A stretch of DNA of 64,000 bases from Chitinophaga pinensis DSM 2588 (GCF_000024005.1 NC_013132.1:1488001-1552000), one strand, 5' to 3'. Positions 1 through 8,123 are shown, numbered from the stretch's first letter. Numbers and translations are program-made. Notes: generated from the letters alone by a model not told the origin.

Positions 1-111
1 ATACCTATCAACACGGCGGATGATATGAATTTTGCGCGGCCCAAGCTGAAAATGACAGAAGAGGAATTCAAGGCTGTACAGCAGCAGATTATAGCTGGCC
101 TGGAACGTTAA
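1..111 (+). CDS. C-terminal end of an unidentified gene (5' end outside window)
   Basis: Frame 1 is open from the first base to a TAA at 109-111 and encodes the last 36 residues of a protein, with a charged, helix-like tail (KMTEEEFKAVQQQIIAGLER). No family could be recognised from so short a piece. Its end overlaps the end of the convergent response-regulator gene by 23 bp, which is common for tail-to-tail genes. I am fairly sure it is coding, because the frame is open and the composition is protein-like, but its function cannot be stated. Confidence 0.5.
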   Translation: MPINTADDMNFARPKLKMTEEEFKAVQQQIIAGLER

Positions 112-793
112 AGCGGAACCCTACCCCATGAAGGGTTTCTAATTTGACAGAAGGATCAGACTTAAAATGTTTCCTGAGTTTGGTGATAAACACATCCATG
201 CTGCGGCCAAGGAAATAATCATCCTTGCCCCATACGTGAAATAATATTTCTTCCCGTTTGAGTGTCTTGTTAGCATTATCGCACAGATACTTTAACAGGT
301 CGGCTTCTTTTTGTGTAAGTGTACTTGATACCTCTCCGTTTTTTTCACGGAGAATAAGATCATTATAGTCAAAGGTGAGTTTGCCTATATTGTATTGTGT
401 GCGCTTTTCTGACGTGTTGTGAGCGGCTTTACTCCTTTTCAGGAATACTTCTATTCGCAGCAGGAGTTCCTGCATACTGAAAGGTTTGGTTATGTAATCA
501 TCTGCGCCGGTCTTGAAACCTTTGATTTTATCCTCATCCAGCGCTTTCGAGGTCAGAAAGAGTATGGGAATGAAGTCATTTTTTCTACGGATCTGTTCTG
601 CCAGTGTAAAGCCGTCTTTTTTAGGCATAACAACATCCAGTAAACATATGTCAAAGGTCCGCGACTGGAATTGCTCCCAGGCCATTTGGCCGTCTGTGCT
701 ATGTACCACGTCGTAGCCCGCTTCTTCCAGTCGTTTCTTTGTTACCGCACCAACATTCTGATCATCTTCCACCAATAGGATTCTTGCTTTCAT
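89..793 (-). CDS. OmpR/PhoB-family response regulator, RprY-like
   Basis: A 234-residue DNA-binding response regulator. The receiver domain covers residues 1-120 with the acidic pocket E9/D10/D11, phospho-acceptor D53 (CLLDVVMP), T81 and K103 (DDYITKPF). A winged-helix Trans_reg_C domain follows at about 132-232. It belongs to the RprY-like group common in Bacteroidota. No histidine kinase is adjacent, so it is an orphan here. It is clearly related to the regulator at 3465-4166, with the same LAE-IR and GADDYITKPF segments, which suggests an old duplication. The ATG at 791-793 directly precedes the receiver beta-strand and is the natural start. Target genes are unknown. Confidence 0.9.
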   Translation of the reverse strand: MKARILLVEDDQNVGAVTKKRLEEAGYDVVHSTDGQMAWEQFQSRTFDICLLDVVMPKKDGFTLAEQIRRKNDFIPILFLTSKALDEDKIKGFKTGADDYITKPFSMQELLLRIEVFLKRSKAAHNTSEKRTQYNIGKLTFDYNDLILREKNGEVSSTLTQKEADLLKYLCDNANKTLKREEILFHVWGKDDYFLGRSMDVFITKLRKHFKSDPSVKLETLHGVGFRFNVPGQL

Positions 794-871
794 AGCTTGT
801 GATGCTGATTATATAAATACCATATTAATGGTGTAAAGCCCCGAGTACCTTACAGGGGCCTCTATGAAGAT

Positions 872-887
872 TTTACTTCAAAGTAAA
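872..887. promoter_or_regulatory. 16-bp palindrome between divergently placed ends of ruvC and the response regulator
   Basis: The sequence TTTACTTCAAAGTAAA is a perfect palindrome with 7-bp arms and a CA/TG centre. It lies in the 158-bp gap downstream of ruvC and upstream of the response-regulator start. It could be an operator used by that regulator, but a chance AT-rich palindrome is also possible. Confidence 0.25.
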
Positions 888-951
888 TACAATTTATGAA
901 CTTCTGGAAAAACGTCAGCGTTAAACCTGGAATTATCTGTCATACAAAATA

Positions 952-1512
952 TTATCCTACAATCCTTTCGGGGTTTTTTTGAAGGAACTGTTCCCATCCT
1001 TTGGCTTTACGTGTATCCGGTATTACGCTTGATTCCTGGAAGAAATGACAAACCGCTACTGCGAGCGCATCGGAAGCATCCAGGAATTCAGGACGTTCAT
1101 TGAAATGTAATATTCTTTGTAACATCTGCCAAATCTGTTCCTTATCGGCATTACCATTGCCTGTTATGGACTGTTTGACTTTTTTTGGAGCGTATTCCGT
1201 TACGGGTACTCCTGCCTGCATTGCAGTCGCTATCGCTACGCCCTGAGCGCGGCCCAGCTTTAACATACTTTGCACATTCTTACCAAAGAAAGGAGCTTCA
1301 ATTGCGCAGGAAACCGGTTTGTGCTCGCGTATCAGTTCATGTACACGGGCGTGTATCAGTTGTAGCCTTTCGTAGTGGTCTTTATGACGGGACAGCTTGA
1401 GTACGTTCATGTCCAGCAGGCTGGCCTTAGACCCTTCCACAAGTATCAGTCCGTAACCCATCACAAGCGTACCGGGGTCAATGCCCAGAATTATTTTTGA
1501 CTTGTTTGCCAA
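952..1512 (-). CDS. ruvC: Crossover junction endodeoxyribonuclease RuvC
   Basis: RuvC is the Holliday-junction resolvase that cuts four-way junctions moved by RuvAB. Read from a TTG start at 1510-1512 the protein is 186 residues and begins MANKSKIILGIDPG, as expected for the family. An upstream ATG at 1572 would add 20 residues (IILVFLFRHQ...) that do not look like RuvC. Catalytic acids are visible: D12 in GIDPG, E72 in AIEAPFFGKN, and D145/D148 in LDASDALAVA. The start region overlaps a candidate promoter for the divergent gene at 1589. ruvB lies about 6.6 kb away and ruvA is not in the window. Confidence 0.93.
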   Translation of the reverse strand: MANKSKIILGIDPGTLVMGYGLILVEGSKASLLDMNVLKLSRHKDHYERLQLIHARVHELIREHKPVSCAIEAPFFGKNVQSMLKLGRAQGVAIATAMQAGVPVTEYAPKKVKQSITGNGNADKEQIWQMLQRILHFNERPEFLDASDALAVAVCHFFQESSVIPDTRKAKGWEQFLQKNPERIVG

Positions 1513-1528
1513 CCACAGTTTATTTTTG
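1502..1528 (+). promoter_or_regulatory. Candidate Bacteroidota promoter for the flippase-like gene
   Basis: TATTTTTG at 1521-1528 matches the TAnnTTTG -7 element, with TTG at 1502-1504 as a possible -33 element 16 bp upstream. It overlaps the first codons of ruvC on the other strand. The predicted transcript start at about 1533 would leave almost no leader before a CTG codon (1544) in frame with the membrane-protein gene. Confidence 0.35.
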
Positions 1529-1588
1529 CCAAAATCTTGATGTCTGAACAAAAATACCAAAATAATTCTCAATTACCTGCTGGGAGCA

Positions 1589-2536
1589 GTGCTTTTTACG
1601 TGGTTAGCCTATTCCATCTATACACAATTGCTGCATCAGCCTAATCTGAAGGCTTCTTTATGGCAGATGATGGCCACCCTGAAAGAGAAAGGTGCACTCA
1701 CCGTAGTACTGGTACTCATTGGCATGTTGCTGAACTGGGGGCTGGAAGCCCGTAAATGGCAGCTGTTAGTCAGGCCGTTACAACATATATCATTTCTTCG
1801 CGCTTTCAGCGCAGTGCTTTCCGGCGTCTCCTTTTCCATCAATACCCCTAACCGTATCGGTGAGTATGGAGGAAGGGTACTATACCTCCGGAACAACCGC
1901 AGCAAACTGAAAGGAATTGCCGCTACCATGGTCGGTAGCTTCAGTCAGCTGCTTGTCACTATTATTTTTGGGTTAACAGGTCTCTGCTACTATATCAACA
2001 AATTCCCGCTGGTAAAGGGAAATGGTTATTTCGCCCCTCACTTCTGGGAGAAAATCCTGTTAGGATTGCTAATAGTTATTTGCGCCTTGGTCATATTGTT
2101 ATATTTTCGACTACAGATCATCCTGGCGATATTTGAAAAGATCCCATTGTTGAGAAAAGCCCGGGTATTTGTACAGATCATTGTTCGTTACTCAGCCGGT
2201 GACCTTGAACATTTACTCCTGCTTTCAGCTGTCAGATACGTAGTCTTCTCGGCACAGTATTTGATTTTGCTTGACACATTGGGCGTTGAGATGCTCTGGT
2301 GGCAAGGTTTTTTGATGAATGCTGTTGTTTATCTTGTAATGGCCCTGGTACCTACTATCGCTATTGCGGAACTTGGACTCAGAGGGAAAGTCAGCCTGTA
2401 CTTTATGGGATTACTGAGTACCAATAGTCCGGGAATTATCGCTGCCACTGTATGCATCTGGGTAATCAACCTGGTTTTGCCAGCCATCTTAGGAAGTGTG
2501 TTGTTGCTCGGAATAAAGATTTTTAAGGAAAAATAG
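1589..2536 (+). CDS. Flippase-like (lysylphosphatidylglycerol synthase TM / UPF0104 family) membrane protein
   Basis: An integral membrane protein of at least 315 residues with about eight hydrophobic segments and the family's SFSINTPNRIGEYGGR signature near residues 82-97. Members of this superfamily are thought to flip or synthesise lipids such as lysyl-phosphatidylglycerol; the substrate here is unknown. The GTG at 1589 falls inside the first membrane helix. The frame stays open upstream to a stop at 1538-1540, and a CTG at 1544 would add 15 residues (NKNTKIILNYLLG...) that complete the helix with a basic cytoplasmic end. The true start may therefore be upstream. The gene sits 11 bp before the DUF3108 gene, probably in one operon. 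Confidence 0.82.
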   Translation: MLFTWLAYSIYTQLLHQPNLKASLWQMMATLKEKGALTVVLVLIGMLLNWGLEARKWQLLVRPLQHISFLRAFSAVLSGVSFSINTPNRIGEYGGRVLYLRNNRSKLKGIAATMVGSFSQLLVTIIFGLTGLCYYINKFPLVKGNGYFAPHFWEKILLGLLIVICALVILLYFRLQIILAIFEKIPLLRKARVFVQIIVRYSAGDLEHLLLLSAVRYVVFSAQYLILLDTLGVEMLWWQGFLMNAVVYLVMALVPTIAIAELGLRGKVSLYFMGLLSTNSPGIIAATVCIWVINLVLPAILGSVLLLGIKIFKEK

Positions 2537-2547
2537 CTTTCATCAAA

Positions 2548-3342
2548 ATGAGGTTCCTTCTACTATTAATCGTTTGTCTGGCCACTATTCGCCCTGTATC
2601 AGCCCAGAATCAGAATGAATTCTGCGGACTTACCAATACCAGCTTCCGGGCAGGTGAAACTATCACGTTCAAGGTATATTACAACCTGGGAAAACTCTTC
2701 GTAGGAGCCGGAGAAGCTACATTTACCTGTAACCTGGAGAAACTGAACGGAAGAGACGTATACCACATCTCCGGAGATGGTAAAACATTCCGCACCTACG
2801 ACTGGTTCTTTAAAGTAAGGGATAAATATGAAAGCTTTGTCGATACCGCCTCCCTCCAACCCCTGCGTTTTATCAGAAATGTAAATGAAGGCGGTTATAA
2901 GATATACCAGAACGTTACCTTCAATCATGCAGAAAATACCGCTGTCAGTAACGAGTCTACCCTGAAGATACCTAAGTGTACGCAGGACGTGATCAGTGCT
3001 ATCTATTACGCCCGTAACATTAATTTTGATAAGTATAAACCAGGTGACAAGATCTACTTCAATATGTACCTGGATGAAAAATTATACAATATCTATATCC
3101 GTTATATCGGTAAGGAAACCGTATCCACCAAGTTCGGTAAGTTCCGCGCGATCAAATTTGCTCCCCTGCTGATCCAGGGTACTATGTTTGAAGGTGGTGA
3201 GAAAATGCTGGTGTGGGTGAGCGATGACGGGAATAAAGTACCGCTGCGCGTAGATAGTCCCATCTCTGTAGGCAGTATCAAGGTAGATATGGTCGAATAC
3301 AAAAACCTCCGTTATAACTTTACATCCCTGATCAGTAAATAA
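2548..3342 (+). CDS. DUF3108 domain-containing exported protein
   Basis: A 264-residue protein with a clear signal peptide (about residues 1-20, cleavage after PVSA) and a DUF3108 domain over most of the mature chain. Typical blocks include FRAGETITFKVYYNLG, GDGKTFRTYDWFFKVRDKYESF and a C-terminal DDGNKVPLRVDSPISVGSIKVDMVEY segment. The family is periplasmic or surface-exposed in Bacteroidota and has no settled biochemical role. It follows the flippase-like gene by 11 bp, so a shared envelope function is plausible but unproven. Confidence 0.85.
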   Translation: MRFLLLLIVCLATIRPVSAQNQNEFCGLTNTSFRAGETITFKVYYNLGKLFVGAGEATFTCNLEKLNGRDVYHISGDGKTFRTYDWFFKVRDKYESFVDTASLQPLRFIRNVNEGGYKIYQNVTFNHAENTAVSNESTLKIPKCTQDVISAIYYARNINFDKYKPGDKIYFNMYLDEKLYNIYIRYIGKETVSTKFGKFRAIKFAPLLIQGTMFEGGEKMLVWVSDDGNKVPLRVDSPISVGSIKVDMVEYKNLRYNFTSLISK

Positions 3343-3410
3343 CCCCCCTTCCTGACGGCTGTCATCCTCTTTTTACCTAATTTTAACGTTCTGTATGCAA
3401 TGGCCTGCCA

Positions 3411-3439
3411 TTTGCGGACTATAATAATACCTATATTTG
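3411..3439 (+). promoter_or_regulatory. Bacteroidota-type promoter of the second RprY-like regulator
   Basis: TTTG at 3411-3414 and TATATTTG at 3432-3439 match the -33 TTTG and -7 TAnnTTTG elements with a 17-bp spacer. The start codon is at 3465, giving a leader of about 20 nt. Upstream at 3371-3387 two TTTTAmC-like half-sites about 10 bp apart (TTTTACC, TTTTAAC) resemble OmpR-family binding repeats. Confidence 0.6.
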
Positions 3440-3464
3440 TTTGCACATTAATACTTTATTGAAT

Positions 3465-4166
3465 ATGGAAGAGCGTAAGCCAAAAATATTGCTGGCAGAA
3501 GATGATACCAACCTGGGTATGGTACTGAAGAATTATCTCGAACTGAATGACTACGACGTAGAACTGTGCCGTGATGGTATACTCGCGCTGGCAGCGTTCA
3601 GACGCGAGAAATTTGACATCTGCCTGCTGGACATCATGATGCCTAATATGGATGGTTTTAAACTGGCAGAAGAGATCCGCGACGTTGATCCGGATATTCC
3701 TTTGTTCTTCCTGTCTGCCAAGACAATGAAAGAAGATGTGATCCATGGCTACAAACTGGGCGCTGATGATTACATCACCAAACCTTTTGACAGTGAACTG
3801 TTGCTGCTCAAAATCAAAGCGATCCTTAAACGTAACCAGGAACTGAACAGCAAAGAAGAAGAACAGCACGAGTTCCGCATCGGTCGTTATGCATTCAATG
3901 CACGCCTGCGTACACTCACCAGAGACGGCGATTCACACACTTTATCTCCTAAGGAGAACGAACTGCTGCGTATGCTGTGCGAACATAAAAACGACCTGCT
4001 GCCAAGAGAGCTGGCCCTGAAAAAGATCTGGGGCAGCGATACTTATTTCAACGGCCGCAGTATGGACGTTTATATCGCTAAACTGCGTAAATACCTGAAG
4101 GAAGACCCGGATATCGAGATCGTCAATATCCATGGTAATGGTTTCCGCCTGGTAGTAAAGGACTGA
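3465..4166 (+). CDS. OmpR/PhoB-family response regulator, RprY-like
   Basis: A 233-residue transcriptional regulator starting at the ATG of MEERKPKILLAEDDTNLG; a TTG 24 bp upstream is less likely because it lies only 2 bp after the -7 element. The receiver has AEDD, the phospho-acceptor Asp in CLLDIMMP and the conserved Lys in DDYITKPF, followed by a winged helix with NGRSMDVYIAKLRKYLKEDP, the recognition-helix region typical of RprY-like proteins. It is a paralogue of the gene at 89-793 and likewise has no adjacent kinase. A strong terminator follows, so it forms its own transcription unit. Confidence 0.92.
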   Translation: MEERKPKILLAEDDTNLGMVLKNYLELNDYDVELCRDGILALAAFRREKFDICLLDIMMPNMDGFKLAEEIRDVDPDIPLFFLSAKTMKEDVIHGYKLGADDYITKPFDSELLLLKIKAILKRNQELNSKEEEQHEFRIGRYAFNARLRTLTRDGDSHTLSPKENELLRMLCEHKNDLLPRELALKKIWGSDTYFNGRSMDVYIAKLRKYLKEDPDIEIVNIHGNGFRLVVKD

Positions 4167-4193
4167 TCATATTACGAGAGTATAATGGGAAAG

Positions 4194-4237
4194 CTCCCGG
4201 CGAACGAGGTTTTATCACTCCGCGCCGGGAGTTTTTT
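4194..4237 (+). terminator. Rho-independent terminator after the RprY-like regulator
   Basis: A 9-bp GC-rich stem (CTCCCGGCG at 4194-4202, CGCCGGGAG at 4223-4231) is followed by six T. It separates the orphan regulator from the two-component operon at 4267. Confidence 0.85.
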
Positions 4238-4266
4238 GTTTTGTAGCAAAGCATATCAGAGATGTA

Positions 4267-4974
4267 ATGAAACTTTTACTAATAGAAGATGAACCGTCGG
4301 TAGTCTCCTTTATACGGCGCTATCTTGCAGAAGCCGGCTATGATGTCAGTGTTGCACTGGATGGTCAGTCGGGACTACAGATGGCCACCGAAAATAACTT
4401 TCAGCTGATCATCCTCGATGTCATGCTGCCGGGTATGAACGGTATTGCCGTGTGTAAGGCTTTGCGACAACAACAATTAACCACGCCTATCCTTATGCTG
4501 ACCGCTTTGGGCTCCACCGAAAACGTAGTGGCAGGCCTTGACAGCGGTGCTGACGACTATCTGGTAAAACCGTTCAAACAGGCCGAATTACTGGCCCGTA
4601 TCCGCTCCCTGCTGCGTCGTAACAATGACACAGCTGCCGCAGCTACACCAGCTGTAACACAGAGTAACGGTAATGTGCTGAAAGTAGCCGATCTGGAACT
4701 GGACCTCAATACCAAAAGCGCCAGCAGATACGGACAAACCATTGTGCTGACCGCTACCGAATACCGGCTGCTGGAATATATGATGCGCAATCCCAAAAGG
4801 GTATTATCCAGGATGGAAATACTGGAAAACGTCTGGGGCGTTGACTTTAATATGAATACCAAAGTAGTGGACGTATACGTCAATTACCTGCGTAAAAAAG
4901 TAAACCGCAAAGACCAGCCGGCACTGATACAGACAGTGGTCGGTATGGGATATATGCTTAAAGAAGAAGAATGA
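4267..4974 (+). CDS. Two-component response regulator, OmpR/PhoB family
   Basis: A 235-residue regulator with receiver residues E8/D9, D51 (ILDVMLPGMNG), T79 and K101 (DDYLVKPF), then a Trans_reg_C winged helix from about residue 137. The overall pattern is that of the CzcR/CopR/ArlR-like regulators. Its stop codon overlaps the start of the histidine kinase gene by 4 bp (ATGA), so the two are co-translated partners. The array of CTTACC repeats directly downstream of the kinase, with 11-bp spacing, is a good candidate binding site for this class of regulator. The inducing signal is unknown; relatives often sense metals or envelope stress. Confidence 0.93.
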   Translation: MKLLLIEDEPSVVSFIRRYLAEAGYDVSVALDGQSGLQMATENNFQLIILDVMLPGMNGIAVCKALRQQQLTTPILMLTALGSTENVVAGLDSGADDYLVKPFKQAELLARIRSLLRRNNDTAAAATPAVTQSNGNVLKVADLELDLNTKSASRYGQTIVLTATEYRLLEYMMRNPKRVLSRMEILENVWGVDFNMNTKVVDVYVNYLRKKVNRKDQPALIQTVVGMGYMLKEEE

Positions 4975-6347
4975 CGATACGTAATAAGATAATGGGCCTT
5001 TTTACCGGTCTGACTGTTTCTATCATACTCATGATGGTCGCATTTGCCTATTTTCTTATTAGCAGACAGTCCTTCGACGACTTCTACAAACGCCTTGAGA
5101 TCAGGGCGTATATCGCCGCCAGGGCCAGACTGACAAAGGATGAGGGAAACAGCGCGGCCTATGCCGAGATCAGGAATGAACACCTGGAACGGCTGCCACA
5201 TGAACGGGAATACTTCATCCGGCTGGACACAACCGGTAAACCGCCACATTACTCCGAACTATCACCCTTACGCAATACCTTCTATGATAAAGTAAAATCA
5301 TCTGGTAAAGCCACTTATCGCTTCAGGGATACGTTCTTCCAGGGCGTATTATTTGAGAATGAATCCGGCCGTTATATCGTCATTGTTTCCGCCAGTAACG
5401 TCTTCGGACAGGAGTTCATGACCGAACTGAGGAGAACATTGCTGATCTGTCTGATCATTGCAGCTATAGTCATTGTCACAACAGGCTTGTTTTTCTCCCG
5501 TTATATCCTGCGGCCCGTCAGACTGATCACCTCCCGCGTAAAGGATATCAGGGCACATAACCTGCATCTGCGCCTCGATAAGCCGGATAGTGATGACGAA
5601 ATGAGTGAACTGGCGATGACCTTCAATAATATGCTGGACCGCCTGGAAACGGCGTTTGAAACACAGAATAACTTTGTCAGCAATGCCTCCCATGAACTGG
5701 GAACGCCCCTCACAGCTATTATCGGAGAAGCAGAACTGGCGCTCAACAAACAACGCTCCGAACTGCAATACCAGCAGTCCCTCTCTGTTATCCTGAAGGA
5801 AGCAGAGCGACTGGAACATATCACAAAGAGTCTGTTAAGTCTCGCCCAAACCGGATTTACCGATAAGAAACAGCGATTGGAACATATTCGTACGGACGAG
5901 CTCATATTCACTGTAAAAGAAACGATTGACCGTATCAATCCTGATAACCAGGTAGAAATAGACTATTCTATGCTGCCGGAAGAAGAAGATAAACTGGTCA
6001 TTCTGGGCGATCCGCAGCTCCTACAGCTGGCATTGAGCAACATTGTGCAGAATGCCTGCAAATACTCAGATAACCGCCCGGCATCTATCGCCCTGGCTGC
6101 TACCGATCACGACAATATCATCATTATTAAAGATAATGGTATCGGTATCCCTACCCAGGACCTGCCCTTTATATATGATCCTTTCTTCCGCGCTTCTAAC
6201 ACCAGCGGTTATAAAGGGTATGGAATCGGTTTACCGCTGGCGCGGAATATCGTGCGCCTACATGGTGGAAATATCATTGTAAACAGCCACCAGAACCAGG
6301 GAACGGAGATCCGCATCACCATTCCTACGTATACTCCTTCCAGGTGA
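4971..6347 (+). CDS. Sensor histidine kinase with HAMP domain
   Basis: A 458-residue membrane kinase. TM1 spans about residues 8-31 and TM2 about 157-175, enclosing a periplasmic sensor of roughly 125 residues. HAMP follows (about 178-232), then HisKA with H241 in NASHELGTPLTAI; the common Arg after HEL is Gly here. The ATPase domain shows the N box (NIVQNACKYS), G1 (DNGIGIP) and G2 (GYGIGLPLARNI). It is coupled by a 4-bp overlap to the upstream regulator. The periplasmic domain matches no sensor family I recognise, so the ligand is unknown. Confidence 0.93.
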   Translation: MTIRNKIMGLFTGLTVSIILMMVAFAYFLISRQSFDDFYKRLEIRAYIAARARLTKDEGNSAAYAEIRNEHLERLPHEREYFIRLDTTGKPPHYSELSPLRNTFYDKVKSSGKATYRFRDTFFQGVLFENESGRYIVIVSASNVFGQEFMTELRRTLLICLIIAAIVIVTTGLFFSRYILRPVRLITSRVKDIRAHNLHLRLDKPDSDDEMSELAMTFNNMLDRLETAFETQNNFVSNASHELGTPLTAIIGEAELALNKQRSELQYQQSLSVILKEAERLEHITKSLLSLAQTGFTDKKQRLEHIRTDELIFTVKETIDRINPDNQVEIDYSMLPEEEDKLVILGDPQLLQLALSNIVQNACKYSDNRPASIALAATDHDNIIIIKDNGIGIPTQDLPFIYDPFFRASNTSGYKGYGIGLPLARNIVRLHGGNIIVNSHQNQGTEIRITIPTYTPSR

Positions 6348-6349
6348 TT

Positions 6350-6462
6350 CTTACCGTTTTCTTACCGCTTTTTGGTGCCTTTCTTACCTAACGCTGTTTT
6401 TCTTACAGCATTTTTACCTCTTTTTTAAACAACTTTTATCTGTTCCTTACCTGTTGCTAACC
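6350..6462 (+). promoter_or_regulatory. Array of CTTACC direct repeats upstream of the universal-stress gene
   Basis: CTTACC occurs at 6350, 6361, 6383 and 6446, with variants CTTACA at 6402, TTTACC at 6413 and CTAACC at 6457. Several intervals are 11 or multiples of 11 bp (11, 22, 33, 11), one helical turn, as in binding sites of OmpR/PhoB-family regulators. The array starts 3 bp after the kinase stop and ends just before a TAGCTTTG -7 element. It probably controls the gene at 6497, perhaps through the adjacent regulator. Confidence 0.5.
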
Positions 6463-6471
6463 TCGTGCCGG

Positions 6472-6479
6472 TAGCTTTG
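6472..6479 (+). promoter_or_regulatory. Candidate -7 element (TAGCTTTG) for the universal-stress gene
   Basis: TAGCTTTG matches TAnnTTTG and lies 17 bp before the ATG at 6497. A TTG at 6454-6456 is a somewhat close -33 candidate (15-bp spacer), which would fit a promoter that needs an activator bound at the CTTACC array. Confidence 0.45.
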
Positions 6480-6496
6480 TGTTAAAATAATTACCA

Positions 6497-6976
6497 ATGA
6501 AGCACGTATTGATTCCAACGGATTTTTCTATCAGGTCTCTGCGCGTAGTACACGGTGTGGTTGAGCGCTTTGGAGGTGAACCGTTAAACATAGTTCTGAT
6601 GCACGCGATAGAAATGCCGACATCGATCATGGACCTGATGATGCTCTCCCGGAGATCAGCGCACCAGGATCTGATCACGGCAGATTATAAAGATGCATGT
6701 GAGATCATCAAAAACAAATATGCCTCTGTTATTCAATCCATGAAAACAGAGTTCCTGATAGGTAATGGCAAAGGAATATTCAGAAATTTCCTGCTGTATC
6801 ACAACATAGATGTGATCGCATGTGCCGCAAAAGAAGAATTCCGCAAAGCAGGTCCCAACAGTTACAATCCTGCTGAGCTGATCCGGAAAAGCAAATATCC
6901 TGTACATCAGGTACCACTGGCTCCAAGAAAAGAGAAGTTCCTGGTATCTGCAATGTCTGAGCTATTTGAAGCATAG
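6497..6976 (+). CDS. Universal stress protein (UspA)-like protein
   Basis: A 159-residue cytoplasmic protein with the Usp fold opening (MKHVLIPTDFS) and an alpha/beta pattern running to the KYPVHQVPLAP strand near residues 133-143. The nucleotide-binding loop GNGKG (about 88-92) is not the classical G2xG9xGST motif, so ATP binding is uncertain. The gene has its own candidate promoter with seven upstream repeats and lies 20 bp before a bestrophin gene, suggesting a small stress-responsive operon controlled by the neighbouring two-component system. Confidence 0.7.
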   Translation: MKHVLIPTDFSIRSLRVVHGVVERFGGEPLNIVLMHAIEMPTSIMDLMMLSRRSAHQDLITADYKDACEIIKNKYASVIQSMKTEFLIGNGKGIFRNFLLYHNIDVIACAAKEEFRKAGPNSYNPAELIRKSKYPVHQVPLAPRKEKFLVSAMSELFEA

Positions 6977-6996
6977 ACCAATTAAAACCGTTACCG

Positions 6997-7914
6997 ATGT
7001 TATTGAAAAACAATATCCCGTTTAAATACGTTTTCGGGAAAATCAAATATGAGGTCCTGCTTGTAGCGGTATATACGTTAATCATAGTAATACTGCATGA
7101 CAGGTTTAACCTGAAGCACATGGCAATTCCATTGTCTGTGCCGATGATAATGGGTACTGTAATATCTCTGTTGCTCGCCTTCCGCTCTAACCAGGCGTAT
7201 GACCGCTGGTGGGAAGCAAGAACGATATGGGGTGCGATAGTAAATGATTCAAGATCTTTTACCCGACAGGTGCTGTCCTTTGTTGACGACTCTGCCTATG
7301 AATCTGAGGAAATCAATCACTTCAGAGAGAGAATGGTACGCAGACAGATAGCCTGGTGTTACGCACTTAGTCAGTCACTGAGAGGACTGGATGGAAAAGA
7401 TGGTTTGGAAAAGCATATCTCTAAAAGAGAGGTTGCTTACGTATCAAGATTCGCAAACATACCAATGGCCTTGCTCGATCTGCATGCAAGGGATCTGAAC
7501 TATGCCCTGAAAAAAGGCTGGCTCAATGAATTCCAGCAGGTAACACTTGACCAGACATTAAGCCGTCTGTGTGATGCAATGGGTAAATGTGAGCGTATTA
7601 AAAACACCGTGTTCCCGGCTACGTACAGTCTGTATATTCATTTTGCAATGAACTTTTTCATACTGCTGTTACCGTTTGCACTGATAGAGTATTTCGGTTT
7701 GATTGAAGTACCATTGGTAGTAGCCATTGCAGCATCTTTCCTCTTGATAGAAAAGATGGCCATTCATCTGCAGGATCCGTTTGATAATAAACCAACGGAT
7801 ACGCCGATGACAACAATTTCAAGAAACATTGAACGTGATCTTAAGCAATTGCTGAACGATCATCATTTGCCGGAAACGACGCAAAATGTTGATCATAAGT
7901 TCTACGTGATGTAA
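6997..7914 (+). CDS. Bestrophin-family ion channel protein
   Basis: A 305-residue membrane protein of the bacterial bestrophin (RFP-TM, UPF0187) family, which forms pentameric anion or cation channels. Diagnostic stretches are the LLLAFRSNQAYDRWWEAR block at about residues 57-74 and the IEKMAIHLQDPFDNKPTDTPM block near 249-269, both conserved in the family. Hydrophobic segments lie at about 18-35, 44-61 and 205-245. It follows the universal-stress gene by 20 bp and probably shares its promoter. The ion carried is unknown. Confidence 0.9.
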   Translation: MLLKNNIPFKYVFGKIKYEVLLVAVYTLIIVILHDRFNLKHMAIPLSVPMIMGTVISLLLAFRSNQAYDRWWEARTIWGAIVNDSRSFTRQVLSFVDDSAYESEEINHFRERMVRRQIAWCYALSQSLRGLDGKDGLEKHISKREVAYVSRFANIPMALLDLHARDLNYALKKGWLNEFQQVTLDQTLSRLCDAMGKCERIKNTVFPATYSLYIHFAMNFFILLLPFALIEYFGLIEVPLVVAIAASFLLIEKMAIHLQDPFDNKPTDTPMTTISRNIERDLKQLLNDHHLPETTQNVDHKFYVM

Positions 7915-7963
7915 AAATATAGCTGTACAACCTACACTTACTCTGTTGGAGGAGGGATAGCGC

Positions 7964-8026
7964 TCTGGCGTATTTGAATAATAGACTAAATCAAAGAATC
8001 AGGGAGGGGAGAATTATTGCGCCAGA
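7964..8026. repeat. Imperfect inverted repeat in the bestrophin-ruvB gap
   Basis: TCTGGCG at 7964-7970 pairs with CGCCAGA at 8020-8026, and inside it AATAAT (7977-7982) pairs with ATTATT (8013-8018). The resulting two-part stem has no T-run and sits upstream of a proper terminator. Its role is unknown. Confidence 0.3.
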
Positions 8027-8070
8027 CGCGGTCCTAACATGGATATAGAGTGTTATATGGAGGAAACAAG

Positions 8071-8100
8071 TAAGGGAGCTTTTGCTCCCTTAAGTTTTTT
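8071..8100. terminator. Bidirectional terminator between bestrophin and ruvB
   Basis: A 9-bp perfect stem (TAAGGGAGC at 8071-8079, GCTCCCTTA at 8084-8092) with a TTTT loop is followed by AG and six T on the plus strand. It can end plus-strand transcription from 6497-7914 and, less well, minus-strand transcription from ruvB. Confidence 0.75.
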
Positions 8101-8123
8101 ATACCGGCTTGTAAATAATGTAA

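Noticed and set aside
1540..1640. ATG at 1540 (MSEQKYQNN...) upstream of the flippase-like gene
   Set aside because: It is out of frame with the membrane protein and soon reaches a stop; only the CTG/GTG frame continues.
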